Source: Ophiocordyceps camponoti-saundersi (nom. inval.) (taxonomy: Eukaryota; Ascomycota; Sordariomycetes; Hypocreales; Ophiocordycipitaceae). From it: 64,000 nucleotides of DNA. Shown here in pieces: positions 44,892 to 55,516 of the stretch. Position numbers and translations under genes: made by a program. The DNA lies in assembly GCA_003339415.1 (NCBI GenBank), contig PDHQ01000001.1, positions 559,857-623,856 of the forward strand, read 5' to 3'. A model generated the notes under the pieces. It was not told the origin of the DNA and did no database searches. It saw nothing but the letters and a program-made list of their open reading frames with translations. The first letter of the stretch is position 1, and every line of letters starts with the position of its first letter.

Positions 44892-46865
44892 GGTTTCAAA
44901 TGATGGTCTTGTTTTGTCTTGAAAGGACCAGAAATAAAGAAAGAGAAAAAAGATTGTCGGATCCTGTCTCGACAACAACGAAAGAAACGAACGGGCGAGA
45001 AGATGTCTCGCTTTTGTGTAAGTTAAGAGAAAGTTTTACCACGAGAAAGCTGAGTTGTTTAAGGCTTCGACTTGAATAAGAGGGCCATGTCGACGTCTTT
45101 ATGTTCGGCATTGATCCGGTGGACTGTTCTCTTTACACAGCCATATCAAAAACAATGAGCTTAATTTCGTACGCGACTAGAATGGAACTGATGAAGTTGC
45201 TTAGAAAATGCCTTGTCTCCCTCTTGTTGCTGCGGATCTGCCGTGGATCCTGACAAGGAGAGGGGGAGAAGCAAGAAAGCGGCGCATTACAACAACCTGG
45301 CGATGAGTCCACCTTGTCGAAACGCCGGCGAATCGGTCTTCCACTCTTTTCTTCTCTACTATCACCCTTCAACCCTGCGAGATGGCTATATTGACAGAGC
45401 TGGCTTGTGACGGAGCCACACACTTACAGAACCTACTTTGCTCAGCCTTCCATCCTGACATTTCCTCTACCACCCCAGGGCAATTGAGGTTTTCTGCGAC
45501 TGAAACACTGCCACATGACTAGGTTGATGTCAGTAAGGCAGTCAGTAACAGGCCCAGCCAGTCGGTGAGAAGCTCGACTTCTTTCTTTACAACTGCTAGC
45601 AGCCTAGACAAGTCTCCGGCAGTCCGTGATTCAGGTCTACCGTATTGGAAACTGTGTGCGTGTGCAACTTCAGGTTCGGCTGGAGGGAGTTGATGGTTCA
45701 CCCGAATTACGCATGAAGCATTCGCCGTCCATGGAAGTAAGAGCTAACTAATTCGTTCACACATACAAACAGCTAGTTGCAGTCATTTCAACTTAGGGAG
45801 GTCGGATTACACTGTCTCTCCAGTCAGATTGCTCATCATATCCCCTCGATCAGCGCATAGAGTTGTGCTATATTGCCCCTTAATAGATGTTTCACAATGC
45901 CCCCGACGGCACAACACGGTGCACCGTAGACAGAGACACAGCCCAAGGTAGCCCCGAGGAAATAGACAACAAGGGAACTGTCATCACGTCAAATCTTGGG
46001 TCCAAACAGAAACGGGAAAGGGATGCTGTTCTCTAATTTCGTTCAATCTTAATTCGGTCCAGGGTCATCGAACTCTGAGTCCGGTGTTTCTCCTCTGACT
46101 TTCAAGGCCAATCGTAAGTGATGCAGAGGAATACTGAATCTTCGTGTTTAGAAACTGCAGACTTGATCACTCTATCTGTTACGGAGTGGTGGCACCGCGG
46201 ATTCAGGTCGGCGATAGACACTTCATGTTTGAGAACAAGGACGCTGCATCTATCGCTCTCAGCCTAACACAGAGTCATGTTTCCTCCAAGATCTGGATAG
46301 TCTTTGTTCCCCTTCTCTGCCGTAGCATCGATCGACGCCCATCTCCTCTGGGCCCGCCAAGAAGGCTCAAACGACGATGAGTCGAGCAGGCAATGCATGG
46401 TCATCTGAACGCCTTAGTGGGAACTCCTCTGTTTGATCTTCGGCCCATCTTTATTGTGGCCGTGGAGACTGTCTGTGTATGTCTTTATAAAGCCATTTCA
46501 TGCTCTTCACAGTACCAAAGGCAGAGTTTTTACGATTCTCTTCTGAGAGGCATGAGGTGTTACGCCGTCGTTTCCTCTCACCGTCCCGCATCACAGTCCC
46601 TCCATGAAGAGTTTACTCAATAACTCTATCAGTCCAACCTCCTCGCGAGATAGACAACGAGAATTTCTGTCTGTCTGTCTGTCCCCCAAGCCGTCTACGT
46701 AGATGAGGCTGACTTGTAACATCATCACCCACTGCCTCAGCCTCTGGCATCAAAGTAAACGCCGTAAGCTTTATTTCATTACATATCCGCATACACATCA
46801 TTATGTACATATGAAAGCGTCTATTTAACAAGACGTACTAGGCATTAAACCGACATAAAAAAACA
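44892..46865. other. Long gene-poor spacer in the accessory region
   Basis: About 2 kb, with no open frame showing family features. It holds a TCTG tetranucleotide repeat near 46,667-46,683. It should contain the promoter of the protease gene on the left and the 3' flank of the ankyrin gene on the right. Confidence 0.5.
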
Positions 46866-48851
46866 TCAAGGCCTTTGACCCTGCGTTTCTCCCTGCTGAC
46901 GGGTAGTGTTATCCAAAGCACCTTTCAGGTTCAAAATCGGCTGCAGCGGCTTCTCCAGCCCGGTGTTTTCCTCGACCGGAGACGGCCCGCTATGAAGAGT
47001 AGTGTTAAGTTGAGAAGACTGCCTCTCAGACGGCCTCTCAGACAGACGTTTGCCGGTCATATTCAGCAACTCGACAACATCAGCATGGCCCTTGGCCTCG
47101 GCCCACGACAAAGCCGTCTTTCCTTGGTTATCCCTGACATCCACCTTGACCGTCTTCAGCTTCAGCAGCAAGGCCACAGTCTTCTTGTGGCCGTTTGCCG
47201 CCGCAACCATCAAGGGCGTACGTCCCCTTTTGTCGACCGTGTTAGGCTCGGCCTCAGCCATCAACAGCAGCTTAACGAGGTCCTCACGACCCTTCGCCGC
47301 TGCCCAGAACAGCGGCGTACGACCTTGCTTGTCTGCAACTGTGAGGCTGATTTTCAGCGAATCTAGCAACAGCATGGCCATGTCAACTTTCCCTTCGCCA
47401 GCTGCCCGCGATAACGCCGTTCGGCCTTTAATGTCCCTGGCGTTGACGTCGACCTTTGTCGAGTTGAGTAGCAAGCCGACCAAGCCCTTCTGCCCACTGG
47501 TCACCGCCCGCGAAAGCTGCGTCTCATTCTTCCTGTGAAACTTGTCGAAAAGCCGAAGGTACTCGTTGACGACCTCGACCGCCGTAACCTTGTCGTAACC
47601 CCCCTGTAAGATCTTCTCCGCCTCCGACTCGAGGCAGTCGATCATGGCTTGTGTCGTGGGCGTGAATCTCGCAGACTTTCCGTAAGGCGACTTGTTCACA
47701 TCCAAGACGCCGTCCATGCCTATAAAGTTCTTCCCCTCGTCCTCCATAGGACAATACCATTCCAGAGATTTCAGCTTATAGCATTCATCCCGGAACTTTA
47801 GAACCTCAGGGGCCTTGTGAGGGAACGCAGCCACTTCGGGGTCGAGATTGGGATGGGCTCTATTTTCATGCCAGCCAGTTTCCTTCTTCCAGTACTTGTC
47901 CCTTTGCCGGCTGGGATCGTACAGGTAACCTTCAGAGCCCAAGAGGTAGAAGCCAGCTTTGTATTCACTTATCCGAGGCCTCGGGTGAAACTCTGGAATG
48001 GGATCGGATAGAAAGACTTCGGTAATCACTGGCTTGCCGTCTGCGTCCGTGATGGGAGTCACGACTTCGCAATACCTGACAGCACCGCAATGCTTCTCTC
48101 TCCAGCTTGAGATTTGCGGACAGTGCCACATCTCGTCCACCTTGTTGTGCCAAAGCTCCGGCGTGTTGAAGTCACATGGGTAAAGAGCCTTGGTGTTGCA
48201 GGTGAGTTTATGACGGTCTATGCAAGGCCCGGACAGCCTGACGTAGCTGGTCCACGCCTCAGACCGACAGTCATAACCGGGTGGGCAGGAGAAGCCGTTG
48301 CGTTCGGTGACAGAGTATTGCGTCCCCGTAGTCGTGTGGCTGGAGTATGAAGCCGAGATGGTAAGGCCCGTCTGAGCAAAGAGCAGACCGACGGGCTGCA
48401 GATGTCCTGCCATGAGTTGCGCCCCTACCGTCCAGCCAGTGGTGGTGCTATCAATGGTAACCGTTGATTTCTCACTACCCGCCGTCACCATCGTCTCCTG
48501 TAAGTTCCTCACCCTCCGCAGAACCTGACGCTTGGCAAAAACGGTCACGTTCATATCTTGCGTGCCCCGTTTACGGTAATCGAGAGAATGGCTCGGGGCG
48601 AGGAATTGCACCTTCTTATGAAAATGAACACGGAATCCCTCCCACCACGCCAAACTCAAGCAAGAATACTCGGTTTCTTCGCTCGACCAGAAGGGGAGAC
48701 TATCTTCACGCAAGGTAGTGTTCTGCTGCAGCCGATTGAGGATATCTATCATCTCAGCCTGGGTCTTCAAGCCGTCGTGAAGCTCAACCGCCTTTTCCAA
48801 GCCGGAAGCCACCGCTGCCAGGACAACTGCGGTCAAGGCTTGAAGCCTCAT
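46866..48851 (-). CDS. Secreted ankyrin-repeat protein with unknown N-terminal domain
   Basis: An intronless gene of 661 residues. A signal peptide (MRLQALTAVVLAAVASG) is followed by about 400 residues that I cannot assign. They include a Ser/Thr-rich stretch with alternating polarity (TVTIDSTTTGWTVGAQL, then LTISASYSSHTTTG), then a Cys-rich block with FSCPPGYDC, GPCIDRHKLTC and HCGAVRYCEV. From about 420 to 585 there are four to five ankyrin repeats (KGRTALSRAAGEGKVDMAML, QGRTPLFWAAAKGREDLVKL, RGRTPLMVAAANGHKKTVAL). The C-terminal 75 residues are low complexity. Ankyrin repeats on a secreted protein suggest binding to a partner outside the cell or in a host. The alternating Ser/Thr segment resembles beta-hairpins of aerolysin-type proteins, but this is only a visual similarity. 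Confidence 0.8.
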   Translation of the reverse strand: MRLQALTAVVLAAVASGLEKAVELHDGLKTQAEMIDILNRLQQNTTLREDSLPFWSSEETEYSCLSLAWWEGFRVHFHKKVQFLAPSHSLDYRKRGTQDMNVTVFAKRQVLRRVRNLQETMVTAGSEKSTVTIDSTTTGWTVGAQLMAGHLQPVGLLFAQTGLTISASYSSHTTTGTQYSVTERNGFSCPPGYDCRSEAWTSYVRLSGPCIDRHKLTCNTKALYPCDFNTPELWHNKVDEMWHCPQISSWREKHCGAVRYCEVVTPITDADGKPVITEVFLSDPIPEFHPRPRISEYKAGFYLLGSEGYLYDPSRQRDKYWKKETGWHENRAHPNLDPEVAAFPHKAPEVLKFRDECYKLKSLEWYCPMEDEGKNFIGMDGVLDVNKSPYGKSARFTPTTQAMIDCLESEAEKILQGGYDKVTAVEVVNEYLRLFDKFHRKNETQLSRAVTSGQKGLVGLLLNSTKVDVNARDIKGRTALSRAAGEGKVDMAMLLLDSLKISLTVADKQGRTPLFWAAAKGREDLVKLLLMAEAEPNTVDKRGRTPLMVAAANGHKKTVALLLKLKTVKVDVRDNQGKTALSWAEAKGHADVVELLNMTGKRLSERPSERQSSQLNTTLHSGPSPVEENTGLEKPLQPILNLKGALDNTTRQQGETQGQRP

Positions 48852-49865
48852 CTTTCTTTTCCTCTCTTGGCTAGGAGATTTCGAAGGTGGCCCAATGTCA
48901 AAGGGAACGACTGCCGTGCTTTCGCGAGCACGATGGCAGAAGGATGAGGCATGGTAAACCAGAGCAAAAGGCGGGGAGGACAGCTTGGCTTCATATACGC
49001 CGTGCGGAGGGTGTGCAGCTTACCCTCGTGGCAACAGTGGCGTCATTCAGGTATATGCGGCAAGACCGGCTCAAGAATTATAGCGCAATAAGTTCCTGGT
49101 AATATCAGTTCCGAGTCTGGGTCCCCCAAAATAAGATGGACTATCTAGATGCATTAGTTGAAGAGATTGGATTTCGATAACCAACTGATGGGTGTGAAAG
49201 TCAACCCACCTTGCCATAGACGAAAGCCAATGACCACTATAGCACAGTCGTACGTTGTCCATCTTCCAGCTGTTTCCCAAGCCATGTGACGATCAAGTCC
49301 CTCACGACTACAGGACAAAGCACGAATAAAGGGGCCATTTTCGGACGTCAATATGGAAAAAGTAACTTCTGCCATGGAAGCAGCAACTGCCGACTGGCCC
49401 GCTTCTATTCTTGGTCTTATTTCTTGGTGTATGTACGCGTACATGTGGTATTGGCCGTTGTCTCTGCCGACATGTTCGGAAACCTCCTAAACGCCGTCTT
49501 CGGATCTCGAAAACTCAGGTGTGAAATCGGAAAGGAGATATCGATTCGTACGCATTTGAAGATATTTGAAAGAGCAAAGTTGCAATGATGACACAACTCA
49601 TATTATCGTCGTGTCAGCAGCGGCGAGTTGCGAAAGAGTACCAAAGAGTTTGTAAATCAACTCAGCTGCTCGTCAACTCAACTCAGCCCACAACAACATT
49701 ACCCTAGATATAGCCTGTGGATGACAAAGCAGTCGATTACTCATCACTCTCAACTCACGTCACAGCCTCTGGACATTTTAGCTCTACAGCCCGCCCGACT
49801 CACATCTCACGACTAGCCTCACTTTTGCCTACGAAAGCGCAAACAACCAAGCTCTCCCCGGCGCC
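48852..49865. other. Divergent promoter region, ankyrin gene / gcn3
   Basis: About 1 kb, marking the right edge of the accessory region. No gene recognised. Confidence 0.45.
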
Positions 49866-51069
49866 ATGACCTCTATCGGTCCCGCTGAAGGTAAGGCAAA
49901 GTCTCGCCGAAATCAAAATCACTTGCTCATCACCCTATCTCCAGGTGAAGCAGCCGAGCTACCGATTCGCCGTCCGTCGACACCATCGGCCAACTTTGAG
50001 TGCGTGATTCTTTCCCCGTGGAAACTAAGAGAAATATATACAGAGGGCAATTTAAAAGAAGAGCTAATACTGAGAGCGTAAAAAAAAACATAGCATCGTA
50101 TCAACTTATCGCAACCTCCTCGCCTCCGACCCAGATCTAACGAAGCCCGTCGCCGCAATCGAATCCCTCATAATCCTCCTAAACACAGTCCCTTCAAAGA
50201 CGGTCTACGAAACCCTCGACACGGTAAAGCACCACTCAGAGAAGCTCAAGGCCTCCGTCGCCAATCCGGTGCCCCTGACGGCCGGAAGCGACCTTTTTCT
50301 GCAGTACCTGGTATCCTCGCTCAAGCAGCAGGACGGCAGCTTCGACGCCGTGCGCCAACACCTACTTCGGAACGGTCGCCTTTTCGCCTCCCGCGCCGTC
50401 GCCGCTAGAAGCGGCGTCGCTGAATCGGGATGGCGCTTTGTCGGCGACGGCAAATCCGTCTTGACGCACGGCGCGTCCCGATCCGTCGCCGGCGTCTTGG
50501 CACGAGCCGCTCGCTTTCGCGCCGGTAGGTTCAAGGTCGTCTACGTCCACAGCGAGACGCGAGTCCGCGAGAGCGACCGCGTCGTCGCTGGCTTGCGCGA
50601 ACTCGCCATACCCGTCGCCGAGATTCCAGAGTCAGCCGTCGCTCACGTCATGGGCTTGTTGCGGAGCGTCGACATGGTCTTCGTTGGCGCCGAGGCCGTC
50701 ACCCAGAACGGAGGCATCATCTCCCGTATGGGCACCTTCCAGATCGCACAGCTGGCCTCCAGGGCCGGCATTCCCTTTTACGTCGCCGTCGAGACGCACA
50801 AGTTTTCTCGCAAGTTTCCGCTCGACCAGCGTGACATTGGCTTTCAACAAGCCATCCTGGACTTTACCACCGACAGGCCCAGTAAACGTACCGACGATGC
50901 TGTCGACTACACAGTGAGTACCTTCCCTTGATTATTGGATGACCAGTTGCTTACTCTTCGCACGAAGCCGCCCGAGCTCATCACCAACTTGGTGACCGAG
51001 AATGGCGTTCATCTGCCCGGCTACGTGTTCGAACAACTTCTAGACATCTACGGCAGTCTCAATGGATAA
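49866..51069 (+). CDS. gcn3: Translation initiation factor eIF2B subunit alpha (Gcn3)
   Basis: The regulatory alpha subunit of the guanine nucleotide exchange factor for eIF2; it senses phosphorylated eIF2 alpha in general amino acid control. Exons 49866-49890, 49945-49999, 50094-50913 and 50968-51069 give 333 residues. The helical N-terminal part (NFDIVSTYRNLLASDPDLTK) leads into the Rossmann-like domain with HGASRSVAGVL, VYVHSETRVRESDR, FVGAEAVTQNGGIISRMGT and YVAVETHKFSRKFPLDQ. Exon 4 adds the conserved C-terminus PPELITNLVTENGVH, ending LLDIYGSLNG. Three of the four exons are short, so only the third stands out as an ORF. Length is slightly above the yeast protein. Confidence 0.95.
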
Positions 51070-51383
51070 GCTGGGCTAATCAGAATCGCCTTCAGCAGTT
51101 GAAACATTCACGTCGCATGGGGTTGTGGTGGTGCAAGGACTAGGCGACTGGGCTTCTGGCCACAAGAGACAAACGCGACACATTTCTGGGGAGAAAAAAA
51201 AACGATAGCAATCATCGGAATCGTGTATTTCCCCGTAACGAGTGATTCTGACTACCTATCTGGAGCACGTACTTGCCAAGCAAGTGGTTTGCGGTTGAAG
51301 CGACTGAGCTGACTGGAAATGGCGTTTTCTTTTCCAGACTGACGGAAACCGGAGCCGTTGAGCACATTGAGTTGAGGTTACCT
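51070..51383. other. Convergent spacer, gcn3 / egt1
   Basis: About 310 bases of 3' flank; no gene or site seen. Confidence 0.4.
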
Positions 51384-54300
51384 TTACTGTATGTCGCGCA
51401 CGAGCCTGGCACCGGCCCAGACGTAAGGATAATTACGCTGATACCAGTTGACGAAGGACTTGCGGCCGGCGATGCGCGGATGAGTAGCCCAGGAGCCACC
51501 GAGGACGATGTTGTGCTTGCCGTCGAAGAAGTCGGCAGTGTAGGCCGGGTACAGCGGCATCGGCTCAAAGCCTGGATGGCGGCGCAGTGGCGAGCTGGTC
51601 CATTCCCAGAGACCGCCCATGTCAGCCTGGCCGGCTAAGCTACCACCTCCTGCCGTGACGGGGACCGGATGCCAGTGGCGAAAGCCGACGTTAACGCCGC
51701 TGAGGTCGACGTACAGCTGGGACACGACGTCTGTGGATGGGGGAGTCTCTGTAACGCCGTCGTTGACGAGGTGGCTGATGCAGTCAGTCAGCTGGTGTGT
51801 GACCCGCATTGGATACGTGAAAAAAACTCACCCGTTGACAGCTGGCACCTTCTTAGAGAGCCGGCTCTGCGTCGACGCCTCCTTCTTCTGCGCCTCGACG
51901 TAGGCGTAGATGCTTCGAGCCTCGTCGGCAGTGGGGATGCGGCCGCCCATCCATGATGCGCAGCGGGCCAGCTCGTCGTAAGAGGCGCAGGCAGGCCAGT
52001 CGAGGGCGTGAGCTAGAGGTACAAGGCCGTAAACGGTGCGGACTGCTTTGCCGCGGAGGAACGATCCGGGTAACGTCGAGTGAACGGCGCCAGCAGTAAC
52101 AGCGGGCAAATCTTCAGTGCAGGACCATGACGCTGGAACCTGGTCGATTCCGGAGTTGTACAGGAATCGGGCGTACTGCAAGACATGATTGGTTAGGGAC
52201 CCGGGCAGTTGACAGAGGGTAGGGGAAATTTACGTCTTCATTGGTAATGGGTCGGCCCTGGGCTTGAAAGGCGTGAACCGGTACCGAGCGGGAAGGCTTT
52301 TCATTATCCCTGATTAGGGTTTCCGTCAGTTGACGATTCTAAGTCAGAGGAGCGAAGAGATGGGAATGAAAAAAAAAAAAGGAGAAGGGTAGTATAACAA
52401 TAAGAGAGGATAAAGGTGTAGTAGAGTCGAGGGAAATCGGGCAGCAAATAGAAGAAGCGAGAGACTGAAGGAAAGCAGCCAAAGCAGCATACCAGCCAAA
52501 TGGAAGGGACTCATCCGTGCCATCCTCTGGATCGTTCATGCCGACAACCAGAATTTGAGCCGGCACATCGAACCACAAATTGGACACACGCGCACGAGCA
52601 GCCTTTCCGGCAAGTAGCTCAAAGTCAGGCCGAGGCGCCAGGGGCGGAGGCAGGGTGTTGTCAGCTTGGATCAGCATGTAGAGCAGCGTTTCGAGGTGCA
52701 ACAGCTCATGTTCGAAGCCGACCCAGACAGCACGAGCAACTCGGCGAGACAGCTTCCCTTCGGCCTCAGCGTAAATTCGGCGCAGACGATCGCGGACACG
52801 GTCACGGTACGCGAGAATTTCGTCAACAGGCGGCCAGCTGTCCGGTACGGTTGAGTGCGCATGGCATCGACGCGGGTCGTCAACATCTGGGTCAATACCG
52901 CGCTCAAAGATAGTGGCGAAAGAGCTGGGCTCCGTGTTGGCGGTTGCGGTGGCCCGACCGAGTTGAAGGTCGAGGAAGGTTGGTATATGTCCGAGATAGA
53001 AGACGCAGGGGTTCCGTAGATCAATGGGCCGCTTGAAAAGCTGCTCGGAAGGGAGCATGGAGCATGTTGCCACGTCCCAGACCTTCCAGACGGATTCCCA
53101 CTCCGAGATGGTTGGGAGGACGGTGGCAGCGTAGAGGCCCGGATTCCGAGGGAAAGGCAGGGTGGCGCGACGGAGGAGGTGAAGGCCTGGGAGATAAGTG
53201 AGAAGCTAATCAGGGGGCACGTGAAAGGGGCTTTTGGAGAACTTTGATACGGGCAGATAGGTAAGTAGGCACCTATGCAGAGACGAATACGTGAAAAGAC
53301 TATGGTAAAGTGGCAGATGAAACTGATAAAGAACAAGACTCGGGAAAGGACGTACCATATTCGTCACCCCGAAGCCAGCTCGCCTCCTCGCGTAGGCCAG
53401 CCTGCTTCCATAGCTTGAGCCGCTCTTGTTCATCATATTTGAGGCTCTGCTCGATCTGGACGCGCTCATGAGGCTTGATGACAACGCCAAGCACCTCTGT
53501 TTCGCGAACCGGTGCGATGAAAGCCTGGTGTCGGCCACCTTCGTCGTCGTAGACGTACTCGCCAATGACGCGCCACTCATCAACATTAAAGACGGCCTTG
53601 CCGAACAGATTGTTCGCATGGGTCAGTCCGTTGAGAATGAACCTGCGGCCAGATTTCGTGTCGCGCCCCGGGCGAGGACGGAAGAACGTCCTAGTCAGCC
53701 CAACAGAAGAAAAGGGGGGGCCAGAGAGAAAGAGGGGGCATCCCCTTACTCATGCGTGATTCCGTCTTCGTCTGTCAAGTTATGGCGTCAGTTTATGAGA
53801 AGAGAGGAAGAATAGCGGATACATAAGGCTTAGAAAGAGAGAAAGGAGGAGGAGATTGCCAATGATGAGCGGCATCGAGATACGGACCATTGTACGCATG
53901 GCTGTCCGCTCCCGTCACAGTCAGTGCCTCCTCCTTCCCTATACTTGCCACGGCCCGTGGGATGATGACGACGGCGCGGGTGCGGCTATACATGGCGGTA
54001 AAGACAGAGAGAGAAAACCTACTGGACCTTGGCCGGGACATTGCACGAGTCGACGCCGAGAAGCATCCAGTCGCGGTTTGGATCCAGGAGATCGGCGAAG
54101 CCCTTGAGGAAGTCGGCGGCATCGCCACGGCTAAAATTGCCTGGGTTGTGTACGCATGAGTCTATAGAACGGGCGCAGAGAGTAAAGGTCCCGGGAAAAG
54201 CAACACACCAATACTGGATCCAATGTGCAGGATACACTTGGGTCGACGCAGCGTATCCGGCCCCTTCAGCCACTCACGGCCCTCGTCATAGGTGCCGAGC

Positions 54301-54905
54301 AAGCCATGACAGGAGACATGCTCGAAAGGCGGCAGATGGGCGAGCGTGCGTTCCAACTCTTGCTTCGAGAGGTCGAGAGCATAATAGTCGACGGGTTTGG
54401 CTTGCTGCTCAAAGGCCTGCAGCAAGATACTGACCTTGCGCAGGTTGCTAACGTCATTCACGTCAGGAGGCTTGCGTGTTGTTTTCCCGGTTGACAGTGG
54501 AATAAGACGAACCCACTGCCCAACTCGACGAGCATAGAGCCTTTGGCGATGGTGCCGGCAAACTCGGCGGCAGACTGCTTGAGAAGTTCCATCTCGTAGT
54601 TGGTGAGATAGTACTCATCCAGGTAAGTGATCTACCCCATGTTTCGTTCAGCGGCAGAACATCAGTTCAGGGCAGCAACGACGACGAGCCTCCTCAAATA
54701 GCTGCAAACCCTTCTTATCGTATAGCAGCAACGTCGGCAGGCGCCGCGGGCCGTGAGCCGGATCCAGCATTGCCTTGACCTCAGCCCTAAGGTCGGTGTT
54801 TCGGACTTCGGTGCGACTGCGGATGTCGATAATGTCGAGTGGCGCGCGGGTTCCTCCGCCACCATCGTCGACGCGGCCAAGGACGGACTCCTTGACAGCA
54901 GGCAT
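51384..54905 (-). CDS. egt1: Ergothioneine biosynthesis protein 1 (Egt1)
   Basis: A fused enzyme that trimethylates histidine to hercynine and then joins it to cysteine with O2, giving hercynylcysteine sulfoxide, the precursor of the antioxidant ergothioneine. Eleven exons (54690-54905, 54513-54631, 54209-54447, 54023-54140, 53888-53901, 53750-53771, 53356-53642, 52493-53186, 52234-52309, 51832-52175, 51384-51774) give 839 residues. Domains in order are an EgtD-like SAM methyltransferase (LVELGSGNLRKV, HIGSSIGNFSRGDAADF), a DinB-like iron-site domain (FEHELLHLETLLYM), and an FGE-sulfatase domain (GFRHWHPVPV, GGLWEWTSSP, VLGGSWAT). Exons 5 and 6 are 14 and 22 bases. The first intron reads GC-AG; the conserved LFEEITYLDEYYLTNYE junction requires it. 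A second enzyme, Egt2, is not in the window. Confidence 0.93.
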
Positions 54906-55516
54906 AATAACGTTGTTCGTATGGGATACTTTTGGTCGATACAGCTATTTTCGGTGATGAAAAACGAGAATGGCACAAGAGAAGAAGCCAAACAGTGGGA
55001 GGGGGAGGGGAGTGGCGTAGTCTTAATACCCTAAATACGGACGAGGAAGGAGTGAGTAAGGAGACGGGGGGGGTATCCCGGTGATTGCCAAAAAGGTTAA
55101 TAAAGGTCCTCGATCGGCGTCCATGTTGGATCTCGGCTGCCTGCATATAGGTAGGCTGTCGGGAGGCTGTAGGTAGCAGCCTCAGAGAAGGCGAGAGATT
55201 GCAGAAACAGAAGAAGAAACATTGTCTTTAACAAAAGCTCCGTCCTTCTCCGAAAGTAGCCCGTTCTACGTCACAGCGCCGACGTCATCCATGTTCTACG
55301 ACAACTGGCGAGGTCGCCGTCGGAGAAGCTCGGGCAATGGCTAGCAAAACAAAGCCTCTCCCTGCTTTAGGAGAGTCTTGGATTCTTCCGTTGTTTGGAT
55401 AGACTGTATCCGTAGTGAGGCCAAAATAACTTTGGCAAAAGACTGATGCTGACGTCGGTGCAACGTCCCTCCCCTCACAGGCAACCAAATGCCGTGCAAC
55501 ATCCGATCCGTCGCCG
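54906..55516. other. Tandem spacer, egt1 promoter
   Basis: About 610 bases upstream of egt1 and downstream of the spartin gene. No gene seen. Confidence 0.4.
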
